From positions 48,189,644 to 48,253,643 of the forward strand of contig OX104113.1 of the NCBI GenBank assembly GCA_944474755.1: DNA of 64,000 nucleotides. The letters are read 5' to 3'. This document shows positions 11,803 to 23,500 of the stretch, piece by piece. This DNA is from Limnoperna fortunei (taxonomy: Eukaryota; Mollusca; Bivalvia; Mytilida; Modiolidae). Every line of letters begins with the position of its first letter. Positions within the stretch are counted from its first letter, which is position 1. Made by a program: the position numbers and the translations under genes. The notes under the pieces are model-generated. The model worked only from the letters and a program-made list of their open reading frames with translations, did no database searches and had not been told where the DNA came from.

Positions 11803-12051
11803 TCAGCTCGATAGATCCAAGCAAATTTGTCCTTTGGCATCAGTTAGGACAGTCATAACTAACCTGCAGCGAACAGTAGACTAGCTAAACGAGCAATAAG
11901 CAACAACTAAAAGATTAACTGATGTGGAGTTTGCTAAAGAGAAGCGATCGCGACATGGACATTTTAATGACAGAGATCTGTCAGATGCCAACTTATCTTG
12001 CAGCTGTACTTGCAATAGACGTTTCACTGGAAGCCAAGGATGTGGACGCCC
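11803..12051. other. Spacer between D3 and D4
   Basis: Contains overlapping frames on both strands (11,881-12,150) with no recognisable domain; I regard them as chance. Confidence 0.35.
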
Positions 12052-12427
12052 GATTGATTGGATGTTTGTTTCACGTCCAGCGAGCAGTATTTTAGCTTTA
12101 TTCAGAACGAGAACAACCGGGGCGAGATTTAAGAAATAAAACGTTAACAATCACTGTCAAACTTGCGAGTACATGTATTGGAAAGGGGTGGAGAATTTAG
12201 CCTTTTGTAGCGGCTATTCGTTTTTCAAAATTTACAAAAGGGGCTTTTATGGTGCATGGAGCGTAGCAATCTCCAAACAAGTTGCCCACTGTGGCTCGCG
12301 GTCAGTCTTTCCGTATTATCTTTCAACTCCCCCCTAAAGAGGGTCTACCAAATCCGCCACTTGGGACGCGCCGTGCTGTTCTGTGGTTCGAGTACTGCAA
12401 ACCCTACCAGTATGGTCCCAGTTATGT
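12052..12427 (+). mobile_element. Dispersed element family D, copy D4
   Basis: GATTGATTGGATGTTTGTTT, CACGTCCAGCGAGCAGTATT and TATTCAGAACGAGAAC begin the copy. GAAAGGGGTGGAGAATTTAG, TTGTAGCGGCT, GTGCATGGAGCGTAG, GCCCACTGTGGCTCGCGGTC, TTTCCGTATTATC and CAGTATGGTCCCAG follow in family order. It lies 590 bp downstream of D3 in the same orientation. The poly-C run is reduced to CTCCCCCC. Frames at 12,282-12,482 are by-products. Confidence 0.75.
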
Positions 12428-14309
12428 AGACGCATTGCCTTGGCATTTTCCGCTAGAACAATTGGACAATCTTCACTTTTAGTACAATTTATCCGGAGGA
12501 GCGAAACACTTTAAAAAGTGTGCCTCGATGCGAAAAATAATATAAAATGGAATACTTTCCTTATAATCCAGAGGTAAGACAATATCACGCCTGGAACTGC
12601 AAAGTAGTACCAAAATCGAGTTATTTCTTCATTGGCCGGCAGAAAGAAAAGGAAGTTTGTGGTTGTAATGCAGATCGACGAAGCGTTTCAAGTCTAGTTC
12701 TATATATTACCATACAAGTATTTATTTTATTAATTCGAACCAATTTTTTTCAGTGTCGGGTGGATGATCTATCAATTTTGTGGCCATTTGTTCAGGCCCA
12801 TACCTTTCCGTTGCTTGTTACTATTTGATAGAGTTCATAAACCTTAAATTGTAGCCACAGTACCGCGGCCCAGTTCGCTGCATCGAGAAAATTTGGTATG
12901 GCATGGCGTTATTATACCTTTGTATGATCAGGCCATATACACGAATCCACGGTTACATTTTCGTGTTACTTCCCTTAGCATGTGTCGCGCGCAGATCGGA
13001 GATGAGGCACTTCCTGTTTACGTTGTTGCTATGCAATTGTTTGCCGATTCGCGTATAATTTTACTCGTTTTACCTATCTATTTACTTATTTTTTTAAAGT
13101 TTGCGCGTTTTTGATACGTTTAGACACACCAGCTGGCAATAAATTGAGATGGATGTGGAAGATTCCAGTGCGTCACTGTAGTTTTTCTCGACATGGAAAG
13201 TCGACTCCCTCAAGACAGTAGATAAAAGAGATGGGAGTCGCGAGGGAACGAAGGCAGACCTCGCAGCTCTGTGCTTTGCAGCACGTGAAACGAAATTGCC
13301 AGTAAATCCCACCGTTTCTTAAATTACAAAGTCTGAGTGTTTAGGATACTCGCAGCTGTTAATGATTAGCGATGACGTGACAATCCCTGATCTACAGCTT
13401 GTGTAGTTCTCCGAGTCTGAGAGGGATGCTATTCATTGATGGCCTCCAGTATACCTCTCATACATCATCACTTTCTTTATAAAACACTGCCCTGACACAA
13501 CTACTGAGCACTTTTTGAATGAATATGTAAAGCTTTTTGAATACTTCTCTTCAGAAAGGTTAAAAAGAAGTCTTGTACCAGAAGCTTAGCAACAATTTCA
13601 GCCTACACCCCATCACAGCGACTGTCCAATTATTCCATTCGCGTTTTTAATTCAGGAGAGAAAACATGCAAAGTGGCATGAGACGTTTTTCACTTTTGGC
13701 AGAAACATTCAAAAATTATATCAAATACATAAGGGATCATATATTGCTTTGTTTGGAAAATAATCAGTTCAAATTATTTCCTAAATTAGATATAGAATCT
13801 AACATTCCTTCTTAAAGGTATACGAACAGAAAGTCACAAAATAATTAGGACAAAAAGGTTACAGGACAAAATTCAAAAGTCACAATGATGATGTTTGATC
13901 AGATGGGACAAAAAGTCACAATGATGACAGAAAAAAACCCATTCTCTTTGCTATTTTTTCGTTTTGTTTTGTTGTTATTTATTTCTTTTTATTGAAATTT
14001 TTGTTTTTAATACACAATTTTTATTGTTTTTTTTTTGTTTAGTTTCTTTGTTTTTGTTTGTTTGTTTGGTTGATTTTTAAGTTTTGTGATGTTTTTTATT
14101 ATTTGGTTTTGATTTTGATTTTATTTTTTATGGGGGTGGGGGTGTGCTAGGGGCCACATGACTTCTGAAAGGATTTCTTGTGTTTCAACCTTTGATTACG
14201 GCTGATCCACAGTTTGATGTTGGTTATTAAAAATTACCATCACAAAAAGTATTTAGTGGTACCTTAATGCTTATTGAAGTCACTGGTCAGACACATAAGA
14301 GATTATCTA
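12428..14309. other. No gene seen; T-rich low complexity at 13,960-14,140
   Basis: Several 66-93-codon frames (12,547-12,828, 12,893-13,114, minus 13,094-13,312) lack recognisable features or splice borders and are judged random. Positions 13,860-13,930 hold short repeats of a GGACAAAA and GTCACAATGATGA phrase. From 13,960 to 14,140 the plus strand is a T-rich run with scattered G. Confidence 0.4.
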
Positions 14310-14873
14310 TATATCTCAAAGGTTTATTCCCAAAATGTCTTATCGCAAAATAAACATTTAATTAAGGAATGGGGTCAGTAAATGGGTATGAAGTTTTTAC
14401 GCTACCTGTAAAATAATTCATTTTGTATAATAAATGAACTGTGAATGCTATTTCATCAATTAAGCAAAATAAAAAATCTCCTTCAATTAATGAGATTTAT
14501 CGTGAAAAATTATGTTTAAGAGAAAATTTAATGAAATATATAAGCAGTATACTCTAAACTTTAAAAATATGCATACAATATTACATAAATCACAAATTAC
14601 CACTTATTTAGGTAACTGATTGTTTTAATAATAATGTTGTTGATTAAATTGTGAAAACGTATCAGGATGTTTCTTCCACTTCACACAAAGTAATTGGAGA
14701 AAAGCCCAAGCAACCGGACTACAGATTCCATACAGAAACAACGACAACATGAAGACGTTAGTACGACCCGCAGCCAATGTTCCGCCGCTACCAGCACATA
14801 CTGTAGAATACATTTTTGTTACAAGCACTTGAACACCGTGACGATCCTGACCTAACAGATTTGAACCAACCCT

Positions 14874-15037
14874 TTCCCGACTACAGAAGAATGGATGGAA
14901 GGTGACTCATCAGTTTGGAACAACTTTGACACAGAGGGACCCAGGACAACAAACAGCGTATAGGAATGGCACAGTAAAATAAAGAAAATGACATGCGCAC
15001 CCAAACATTTTCACAGAATGATATCAGAATGGAAACA
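14874..15037 (+). pseudogene. MULE-like transposase C-terminal fragment
   Basis: One frame reads FPTTEEWMEGDSSVWNNFD, then TEGPRTTNSV, an in-frame TAG at 14,961-14,963, then EWHSKIKKM. The pattern W-x-x-F/Y-x(3-6)-R-T-N-N-x-(V/L)-E-G-W-H-x-x-(L/I) near the C-terminus is a signature of the Mutator-like/FLYWCH-associated transposases common in invertebrates; here the Gly of EGWH is replaced by the stop codon. The DDE catalytic region is not seen upstream. It is a remnant enclosed by the inverted repeats of the surrounding candidate element. Confidence 0.55.
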
Positions 15038-15407
15038 TCGACCTGATGGAATATGTGGACTTTGCTTATTCCACCTAGGTTAACAACTATCGTTCAGCTT
15101 TATCGTGAAAACCCTCATTTTTTGCAGAGAAAATATGCAATAGGTTGACAACAATCTTTTATCTATATCTTGAATACACTAGATCTTCCCGAAATAAATA
15201 CTTTTATTAGTGCAATATTTTGTTTATATTTCTTTTTTTAATATTTTAAATATATCGTGAAATATATACTTTTTTTTCGTTCTATAGTTGTATATTTTTA
15301 ACTTTTAATATTCTTGAACATCTAAAGGTGTAAATAATATTTTACAACAATCTTTTAGCTATGTCGTGACTTAAATTGTTGTGCTATATACATTCATATA
15401 TTGTTAA

Positions 15408-15524
15408 TTCCCAAAACGTCTACTAGCAAAATATGAATTATTTTACAGGTAAGAAACATTCAACGGGCCGCCCAATCCCCATTTCTTAATTAGATGTTTA
15501 TTTTGCGAGTAGACGTTTTGGGAA
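15408..15524. repeat. Palindromic-ended short segment
   Basis: Arms 15,408-15,433 and 15,499-15,524 (core CCCAAAACGTCTACT and its complement) pair at 25 of 26 positions around a 65-base loop that contains CAACGGGCCGCCC. Its right part coincides with the right arm of the candidate Mutator-like element. Confidence 0.75.
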
Positions 15525-15537
15525 CACACCTCAGAGG

Positions 15538-17522
15538 TGAGACACCACACCTTTTTTTGTAATAGACTCGGGGAAAGTGACTGTCTTCATTCTTATTGTT
15601 ATTTGTTATTGACACAGTTATCACTTTCTGTTGATTATTAATTTATAAAAAAACAATCGTGTATTATTGTCTACTAAATGGTTTTAAAAGTAATAATTTA
15701 CTTTACAATAATTTATTCTATATTAATTTTCAAAATCTCTGTAGTTTAATATACATGTAAATACATAAATATTGAAAGCAAAAAATTTTAATGACAACTC
15801 TTAATTATTTTTTTTTAATTTTTACCTTAAATCCTCATACAAAATGCTTATTAATACCTACATATTTTTAATTTTAACCCCTAAAATTAAAATTTAATTA
15901 GTATAATAAATGATGATTACGAATTTTTTCTGGCACTCCGACTTTCAACATTTTTTCGGCGACCGACTTTTTTGCAGGCAAGAGTTTTTATAGTAAATAG
16001 ATCTGAATAAAATTATTCTTATCGTTATACCAATCAGATTATAGCTATAACATTGAAGATTATCACTGTATAATTTGTTTTAGATAGTATGTACCCGGTT
16101 TTTGTTCAACGAAATTTTATTTCTATACTATAGTCACATTATTTACACTACCGTGCCCTACTCAGTTAAGTTGGGGAATCTTATTTGTCAGTTTTCTAAG
16201 CGGAAAACAACTATTTATAGGCCAAGAAGGGCTTAATAATACATTTGATCTGGGGAACATGCCTGAATTACATAATTCCATTTTATTCCATTTGTAGTTT
16301 TATTTTATATTGCTACATATCGTGCGTTTCCAATGAAACCGGGAGTGTCACATCTCCGATCAAGAACGATTACTCATGTAAACATAGGCGACCATTATAA
16401 TTGTGGATTCGTGTATTATGTGATTCATTTTCAGACCTCTCCGACTCCTACTTCCCGATGAGACTTCGTCAATTTTTGAGCCATCCTTTACCATTTTTGC
16501 AGCAAAAGTTAGTGATGCAACACTGAAAATTTTCATTTTCTTTGTAGGATCATGCTATATTGCAGTTCAAGAAAAATAGTTACATTTACAAAACTATCAA
16601 AGGCTCAAAAGAAGCGTTGCTAATTATTTTCGAGTACGTAAAACACCTGCAAGCATGGAAGCATGGCGACAGTTACATGTAAAAAATTAGCCGTGTAAAC
16701 GAGAATTATTATACTATAGTGTAAGACGGAATTTTTTTTTGGTTACTTTAGACTCCTGCAACCACTTCGTTCGCGACAATTTTTTTTTCGTTTTCTGGTC
16801 ATATTATATTGGGCTATATACATACAACGATAAAACATTTTTATGAACGCCGGACAACTACAATTTACAGTGCGCGAACAAATGAAACAAGAAAACTTTT
16901 GATGCAAAACATCAGTTCGCCGCCGATTTACTCTCTGCACGCGTTTGTCAAAGTGATTTCTAAAAATAAGGCACTTGAACTTATTCCCCATAAGTTTCTA
17001 TGTAAAGCTAAGCCCTGCTGTTGTGGCTAGTTTCAATTGCCAATTTCTAAATTTGTGCACATGTAATCTTTTGTCATATATTAAATCATAAATATACTTG
17101 AATTAAAACTAATATTCACGTGGTTCAATTAAATTATTGACAAAATATTTTTTTATTAATTCTTACAAATATCGGCATACTCCGGAATTGTCTACGCAAA
17201 ATAGCCTTTTATTCTGGTTTCCGATTTTACAAAGCTACGCTCCTCGATAGAGCTATCAACGAAAGACTTAGTGCCAGGATAAAATGGTCTCCCTCTATTA
17301 TTAACTTCCGTAAATAGAATACAAAAAAAAGTTATTATTACATAAAACTTTGATATCACAAAAGCAATTTTGAAGTCGAACCTCGTACACTATCTTTATT
17401 TTTCACTCAAGTCAAATGATTAACATTCTTGTAGCAAAATTCTGTTCATTTATGGTAACTAATTGTACTTAAAAATATGTTCTCCTTTATCCATCGTTAG
17501 CAACGAAAGTGAATACAAATAT
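15538..17522. other. No gene seen; AT-rich
   Basis: Overlapping opposite-strand frames at 16,743-17,030 have no features and are judged chance. No repeat structure was noticed beyond short AT runs. Confidence 0.4.
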
Positions 17523-17550
17523 ATCGCCGCCCTCCCTCCTGGGCGGCGAT
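17523..17550. repeat. GC-rich perfect hairpin
   Basis: ATCGCCGCCC (17,523-17,532) and GGGCGGCGAT (17,541-17,550) form a perfect 10-bp stem with an 8-base loop in otherwise AT-rich DNA. It lies about 90 bp left of the Tc1/mariner-like fragment. Function unknown. Confidence 0.7.
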
Positions 17551-17639
17551 AATGAACCATATTGGTGACGTAATCAGTAGTTTCCAATATACGCGTTCAC
17601 TGAAAATGACAGCAAATTTACAATGTGTTGTGGGTTGGT

Positions 17640-17790
17640 GAGAAAGACTCGGTCGTAAAACTTGTTCAAGACGGATTTTCTTATGGAAAAGTTGCAAAAC
17701 CGTTAAAAATACCCAAATCTACTGTGTATAATGTTTAGAACAGATTTATTGACCGTACTAACAATGAACATGCAGAACAAATCAGATTGG
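17640..17790 (+). pseudogene. Tc1/mariner-like transposase N-terminal HTH fragment
   Basis: The frame from 17,640 reads EKDSVVKLVQDGFSYGKVAK, then PLKIPKSTVYNV, a TAG stop, then NRFIDR. The spacing of the (V)xLxxxGxSxxxVAxxLxIPKSTVxxV pattern is that of the first helix-turn-helix (paired-like) DNA-binding domain of Tc1/mariner transposases. The DDE/D catalytic domain is absent and the next segment is an unrelated duplicated repeat, so only the N-terminal scrap remains. Confidence 0.5.
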
Positions 17791-17848
17791 AGGAAATCGC
17801 TATACTAAATGTTGGACGTATTTATGTGAGGGTTTTACTTGACAGATA

Positions 17849-18770
17849 AAAACTGCTGACCGCGCATCGTCTAGCATACGCTTCTTATGTAGTTCCAAAA
17901 ATATGCAAATTGAATTCAACAATTATTTACCACATTTATTTAGCATTTTGAAATGCGACATATTTTCATTTCAATAGAGCAATTTTCTATAGTAAAATGT
18001 TGACATAAATTACAACGGAAGTGTATGTTTGGAATAATCCATTGTTGTCTGTTTGAAATCCCTCGGGTAATATCGTCTGCTGTTAAGGCGGGAAAAGCCT
18101 CGCGGTTTGTCCGACTAGCACTGAACGTTACGAAAGCAGACGATCTTTTTGAAAACAACACTAGGTCCGGTAGAAATTCGAATGGTTGACTCCTGTGTAA
18201 AATTTTAGTAGCAAATGTCAAGGACGATTCGGAACGTCAGCAACAAAGGCATAATATAAAATATGGACGTGTTCTCGCGAAGAATCGTTTAAAGATGGAT
18301 TTTAACACTACGAAAGTACAATTTGGAATACTAAAATATATGCAAGCAAAACACTGAGCGCAAAGGGGTGTAACTTTAATACAAGTGATGTTTACTAAAT
18401 ATTGACGTATTTTGGTTATTGTTTTTGGGTGATAAATGAAAACTGCTTACCGCGTATAGTCCAGCCTACCCTCCTTTTGTAGATCCAAAAATGTGAAAAT
18501 TGAATTCAACAATTATTTTCCAGTTATTTAGCGTTTTTGAAATGTGGCTGATTGTTCCTCTTGATACAGCAAACTTTCTATAGTAAAGTTTGACCTAAAT
18601 TACAACGGAAGTGTATGTTTGCAAGAGTCCTTTGTTGTCTGTTCGAAATCCTTCGGGGAATCGTCTGCAGTTAAGGCGGGAAAAGCCTCGCGGTTTCTCC
18701 GAATACCACTGAACGTAACGAAAGCAGACGATCTTTTTGAAACAACGCTAGGTCCCTTTTGAAACTTGAG
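17849..18770 (+). repeat. Direct duplication, two copies about 590 bp apart
   Basis: Copy 1 (about 17,849-18,170) and copy 2 (about 18,438-18,770) share AAACTGCT(G/T)ACCGCG, ATTGAATTCAACAATTATTT, ACAACGGAAGTGTATGTTTG, GGCGGGAAAAGCCTCGCGGT and GAAAGCAGACGATCTTTTTG. The segment 18,195-18,375 between them recurs at 27,868-28,045, so the whole probably belongs to one dispersed family. A 93-codon minus frame over copy 1 is not supported as a gene. Confidence 0.75.
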
Positions 18771-19800
18771 GAGGCTCGAGGGTATAAGATTGAAATTACA
18801 GATTTTTTTCTAATTTTGCATATTGAAACCTTTTGATATAAGAATTAAAAAACAAAAAACAAAAAATGGGGGTCACCGATCAGCTAAGCAAGATATCGCA
18901 TTTTGAAAAGTGGGTCATTTTTCACTAAAATTATTAAATTTCAACGAAGAATAATAGGAAATTATTCATACATTGTAACTAAAATGGTAAAAAAATGATA
19001 GATTTAAATTACAGAATTTTCTAAAACTTTCTGTGTTGAAATGATTGGTTGTAAAGGTTTTAGGAAAAGAAAAAAAAATAATGTCACCGTGCTTTTAAGA
19101 AAGATACACCATAAATAATGTTTCCATGGCAACAAAAAGGAGTAATTCGGCTGTAAAATGCTCTTTTGGCCATAAAAAATTCTTTAGTTTGGCTCAATTT
19201 TTGAACATTAAATGAATGCATACCTTGAATTTTGGTGCGTTATTATTCTGGCATTAGGTATATATATTTACTTCTTGCATGTCCAATGACCTTTGACCTT
19301 AATAGTTAATTTCAAGATCATTTTACTATGAAACTTAAGATCTGGCAATAACTTTTTTGTTTTTTATGGTGCAACTAAGGTATTTGGTATGTAGATAGGC
19401 CATTACACGACCATTTGCCAAATACCAACTAATATGACCTTTGACCTTAACAATTGACCTCATGGTCATTTTGCTATAGATTCGTGTACAGCCATATCTT
19501 AATGCAACGTGTGTCAAAGCTTATAATTATTTGTCCTTTATATAGTTAGTATACTATTATTAGGTTGGTTGGTATGTCACCACACGTGCCAACTTTGACA
19601 ACATAAATTGGAATGACCAGTGTTCTAACATCCTTACACTTGCCAATTGTGTAAGACTTGTGCTTTCGTTAATTTCATTCTAGCTACAGTTATAAGTTTT
19701 CTTGTTTTGTTGTTTTTGTTTGTACAAATTTTCCTGTATCACAATACAAGTCATGTGGATAACTGACATCAAAAGAAAACATATCGAAACTGGTGTTGGC
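18771..19800. other. No gene; weak ATGACCTTTGACCTT repeats
   Basis: ATGACCTTTGACCTTAA occurs near 19,290 and again near 19,435 inside loosely similar 140-150-bp blocks, similar in style to the arrays at 10.3 and 28.5 kb but more decayed. The 60-codon minus frame at 19,335-19,517 is a by-product. Confidence 0.4.
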
Positions 19801-20245
19801 TTAAGCTGTAACTAGTCTTAACAGTACTCGTGTGTCTTCAATGGCGTTGTGTGCTGTAAAATTTTCACCAAGAAGTTCTGACACTAGGTTGGTTTGGGAA
19901 TATGGCTGAAGCCCTGGAAATGTTTTTTTTTTAAATAATTCTAAAGAATCAATAAATCCACATATATGGGAGGTAAACTCATTCCACATCTTGTGCGCTC
20001 TTAGTGAATTATACAGAACATGGCAGTCAAAGCGTTTGATATTGTGTCCAATAAGAACTGGTATTGATGAAAACTTTGACAAATAAGAAATAATATCTGT
20101 GAATGCTTCATGTTGTTAATTTATATTCAACAGGATGCATATAAAAAAAATCTGATTTCCTGGCACTGTTATTTTGGTAATTTCAGAATGTTGTACTGGG
20201 ATAAGTTGGTTTGGATAAATATAACTGCTAAATTCATCATTGTTT
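19801..20245 (-). pseudogene. DEDDh 3'-5' exonuclease domain fragment (PML/ExoIII-like)
   Basis: From the stop at 19,801 backwards, the minus strand encodes FSSIPVLIGHNIKRFDCHVL, then HICGFIDSLELFKKKTFPGL, then YSQTNLVSELLG and FTAHNAIEDTRVLLRLV. GHNIKRFD is the ExoII motif with its catalytic Asp, and AHNAIED supplies the H(x4)D of ExoIII; FIDSLELF and the SYSQxNL stretch are typical of the mollusc/cnidarian proteins related to the ExoIII-like domain of PML. Upstream a frameshift near 20,100 leads to NNDEFSSYIYPNQLIP (about 20,190-20,240), which in relatives follows the ExoI D-x-E strand. ExoI itself is missing: similarity stops at about 20,250 where an unrelated GGGCTCGAAATAAGC sequence begins. 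With a frameshift and no first catalytic motif, it is judged a pseudogene or stranded gene fragment. Confidence 0.65.
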
Positions 20246-20563
20246 GAAGTCAGGGCTCGAAATAAGCGGTAGCCCGGCAGCCCGTGACTCCCTAAAATTT
20301 GGGGTGTTTACTGTATGAGCCCGTCGAGCTCCTTAAAAATTTGGAACGCGGAATTATTGCCGTCGTGTTTCTGGTTATAATAATACACTGTTCCTGTTAA
20401 ACCGGATTTCATTGGTCCATTTTCGATGTTTTAACTAATCAAATTTATTTTTACAAATCGTTTAAATATCGATAGTAAATACTCGGGCCTTTTCTATGTA
20501 TTACATAGAAAATGATGGAAAGTATAGTATTGTTTTTGATTCAAAACGTGCATAAATTTTTAG
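20246..20563. other. Sequence between exonuclease fragment and hAT pseudogene
   Basis: Includes GGGCTCGAAATAAGCGG and GACTCCCTAA (20,286-20,295). The latter recurs inverted at 24,913-24,922, beyond the other side of the hAT pseudogene. No gene. Confidence 0.35.
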
Positions 20564-23500
20564 GCCTTCAGCCGGCACCTGCAAAGAAAACAAAAACACT
20601 GGATGAAATAAAGGAGGCCGCTAAAAGGTACGAACAGGAAGGGCGTTCTCGAGAATATATTCCAAAGTGGGAATCGGAATTTACCCGGTTGAGGCATGAA
20701 AAAGAAACAGGAATTATGACCGCTTTATATGTAAACAATTTGACACTATCGGTAGTTTTGTCACTGGTTGTAAGAACTATAGGAAATCGGCTTATTGAAA
20801 CATGACAAGTCGGATGATCATAATAGTAATATTATAAAAAATAATGCCAAATTGAATCCCAGTAATACACCAGCAGTCAAAGCAATTGTTAAACTGAACC
20901 AAATTACCATTAACCAGTTGAAATTAAAATTTAGAAATGCACATTTTGTGTCATATAAAGGTCGTCCATTCACTGATTATATATCTTAATGTGATCTCGA
21001 TGATAAGGGGTTGGATGATGGCACACAGTATAGAAATGTCGTATCAGCTGCTGAATTCTCTAGATGCATAGCTGAAGCTGAACGAGTAAGACTTAGAAAT
21101 GACATAGCCAATGCTAAATTTATTTCATGTATCAGTGATGGTACTACTGATTCTTCCATTCAGGAGACCGAAATTGTACATTTGCGGTATGCAAAAATGG
21201 TAAAGTTGATGTTCATTTTTTCTCTGGTTAAGAACATTCCAAAGCGAGATGCCCAACCAATTTGTAATGTGATGATAGACGGAATGAAAAATCGGTGTGG
21301 AGATAACTATGCACAAAAGTTAGTCGCTACTGGAACTGATGGCGCCAGTACAATGTTTGGTATTAAAAATGGAGCAATTCAAAAGTTACGGACTATAAAA
21401 AAACGTGAATGGATAGTAGGAATTCACTGCTCAGCTCACAAGTTGGAAGTAGCATATAAAGATGCAATTAGATCACAGATAAACTTGTATTTAAAAACTG
21501 AGAGTCTATTGTTGAATGTTTATTTCTACAGAAACAGTAACCTAACCCGCTCTTTATTTAAAGACTCATTCAATGCTTTGAGTATGAAAGTTATTTTACT
21601 ATGTCGAGTTGGTGGAACAAGATTGGTTGTGCACCTAAAGGGAGCTATTACTAATTTCGATAGAGGTTACAAGGCAATTCGGCAGCATCTACAGCAGGTA
21701 TTTAATTAGATAATACATTTGTACACTAGTATCATAAGCATATATAGGCCTACAAAAATAGTGTGATTTGGGTAATATGGTTCATGTAAATTTAAAAATT
21801 GCTGCTGCAAAAACATGCCCCATTTTTCTATTTTCAGTGTAGAAACATTAGTAAATTCATTGTTTAAAAAGACATAATCGGTTTAAAAGAGACTATTTCA
21901 ATTTTTAATTATCAATTTCCCAAATATGAAAAGCAACATTCCTGCTGTGCCAAATCAGGAACATCATGACACCAATGTCCCTGTAGATAAGTCAGTTCCC
22001 TATGGATTTATGACACTGAAAGTGAAATACCAGCTTAGTACATGTAGCTTTGTTTAATCCCCCTCTTTGAAAATTATTTACATGTACATGTATGTTATTT
22101 TGTCTACATGCCTGACATGTACTGTACATTTTATTAATAAAATTTGCCCCTTTTTGTATTTTTAGCTCCAGAATAGAGAGGTATCGGTAAGTCGTACTGA
22201 GAAAGGCAACAAAGCAAAAAACTTCCTGAAAGCAATGGAATCAAGAGAGATGTATATTTGATGTTACACTTCTTATTAGATGTTCTTACAGTTTTGCACA
22301 ATGTCGGTCAATGTTTCCAGGGCCAAACAACTACAGTATGCGACATAATGTTTGAGATTACAACAGCTATTCATCATCTTGAGAAATTGAAACATAGGTA
22401 GACATCAAAATGTATATACAAAGCTTTCGTACTTGTATCCAGCTGAATGTAACCTTAACCTACAAATTTTTAAAATGCATGTAGTACTTATTAATTATAC
22501 GTTTTCTTCCCTGCTTTAAGCTAGCATGCTTATTTTTACCAAATATAGTTTTAATTCTCCTTTTTCTAGATACATTGTATCCTGCCTTTTTCAACATGCA
22601 CTACATGTTCACAAATCATAATATACACTAACAGAATTTATATAATACATTTGCTTAACATTGAATTCAAATCAAACCATTTTTCTCGTACATGCAAATC
22701 TGAAGAAATTGTTTATACTGGTTTTGTTTTGGAAATAAATTTACTTTTAAATATTTCTTCTGTTGCAATAGAATATCTACATCTTTTAGATTTTATTATA
22801 CCTTAAAACACTAAATGGTTTTGGTCTGAAAGATTTTGCAATGCTTTAACATATCCTAGCTAGATAACTACTAACTTCTATTAATAGTGATGGATTTAAT
22901 TTACGAGATGGTCTCAGCAAGCAGCCAGATGATTTAAAGGGAAATGACACAGCATTTATATCTGCTCGCCCTAAACCTATACAGTACTGGTTAATTCCCT
23001 CCAGAAAAGATATTTTGAAAATGATGAAATAATTGGAGCTTGTTCAATATTAAATCTAACACATTTACCAGTGATAAAGCAGGATGCTGAAGGTATAATA
23101 AAAATGTAGGGGTTTTATTTGTAAGAATAACAACCCTTAATTTTTAACAGGTTTGATTTTAATATTTCTATATATATATCTCTATATATAAGGTTTTAGA
23201 ATAACAAAGTTTGCTGTAGACCTCTCTGATTAACGAAATTTCTGATATGTTTTGAGTTTATTACATGCAAATTTATTAGTTAGTAATTATGAAATTTTAT
23301 AATTCTACAATTCTTTTTGCAGGGTATGGTGATGACTCGATCCAAAAACTAATTGACTTTTCGAGATGCACTTATTGTTGATGTTGCGAGTTGGAGTGGA
23401 CCAAATTAAAGAACCATTTATTTACACGGTATAATTGTCATAATTTACGATTATATAAACTGCTTTTCAATTAAGTAAAATTAGAATCCACAAAGTGTCT

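Larger units (their letters stand above)
14313..15537. mobile_element. Candidate Mutator-like element with inverted-repeat ends
   Basis: About 100 bp at the left (14,313-14,425: TTCCCAAAATGTCTTATCGC, AAAATAAACAT, TAATTAAGGAATGGGG, ACCTGTAAAATAATTCAT) reappears inverted at the right (15,427-15,537), with the same blocks in the same order and modest divergence. Between the two arms lies a MULE-type transposase scrap on the plus strand. Mutator-like elements often have long terminal inverted repeats, so a decayed MULE of about 1.2 kb fits. The right arm also contains its own palindrome (15,408-15,433 against 15,499-15,524, 25 of 26 pairs), so an alternative is two inverted insertions of a small palindromic MITE on either side of an unrelated MULE scrap. 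No target-site duplication could be identified. Confidence 0.5.

Noticed and set aside
12547..13312. Several 70-90-codon frames on both strands
   Set aside because: No recognisable domain; amino-acid composition mirrors local AT content; the frames overlap one another on opposite strands.
16743..17030. Overlapping 82-codon minus and 73-codon plus frames
   Set aside because: Mirror-image open frames in the same low-complexity stretch, no domains; cannot both be real and neither has support.
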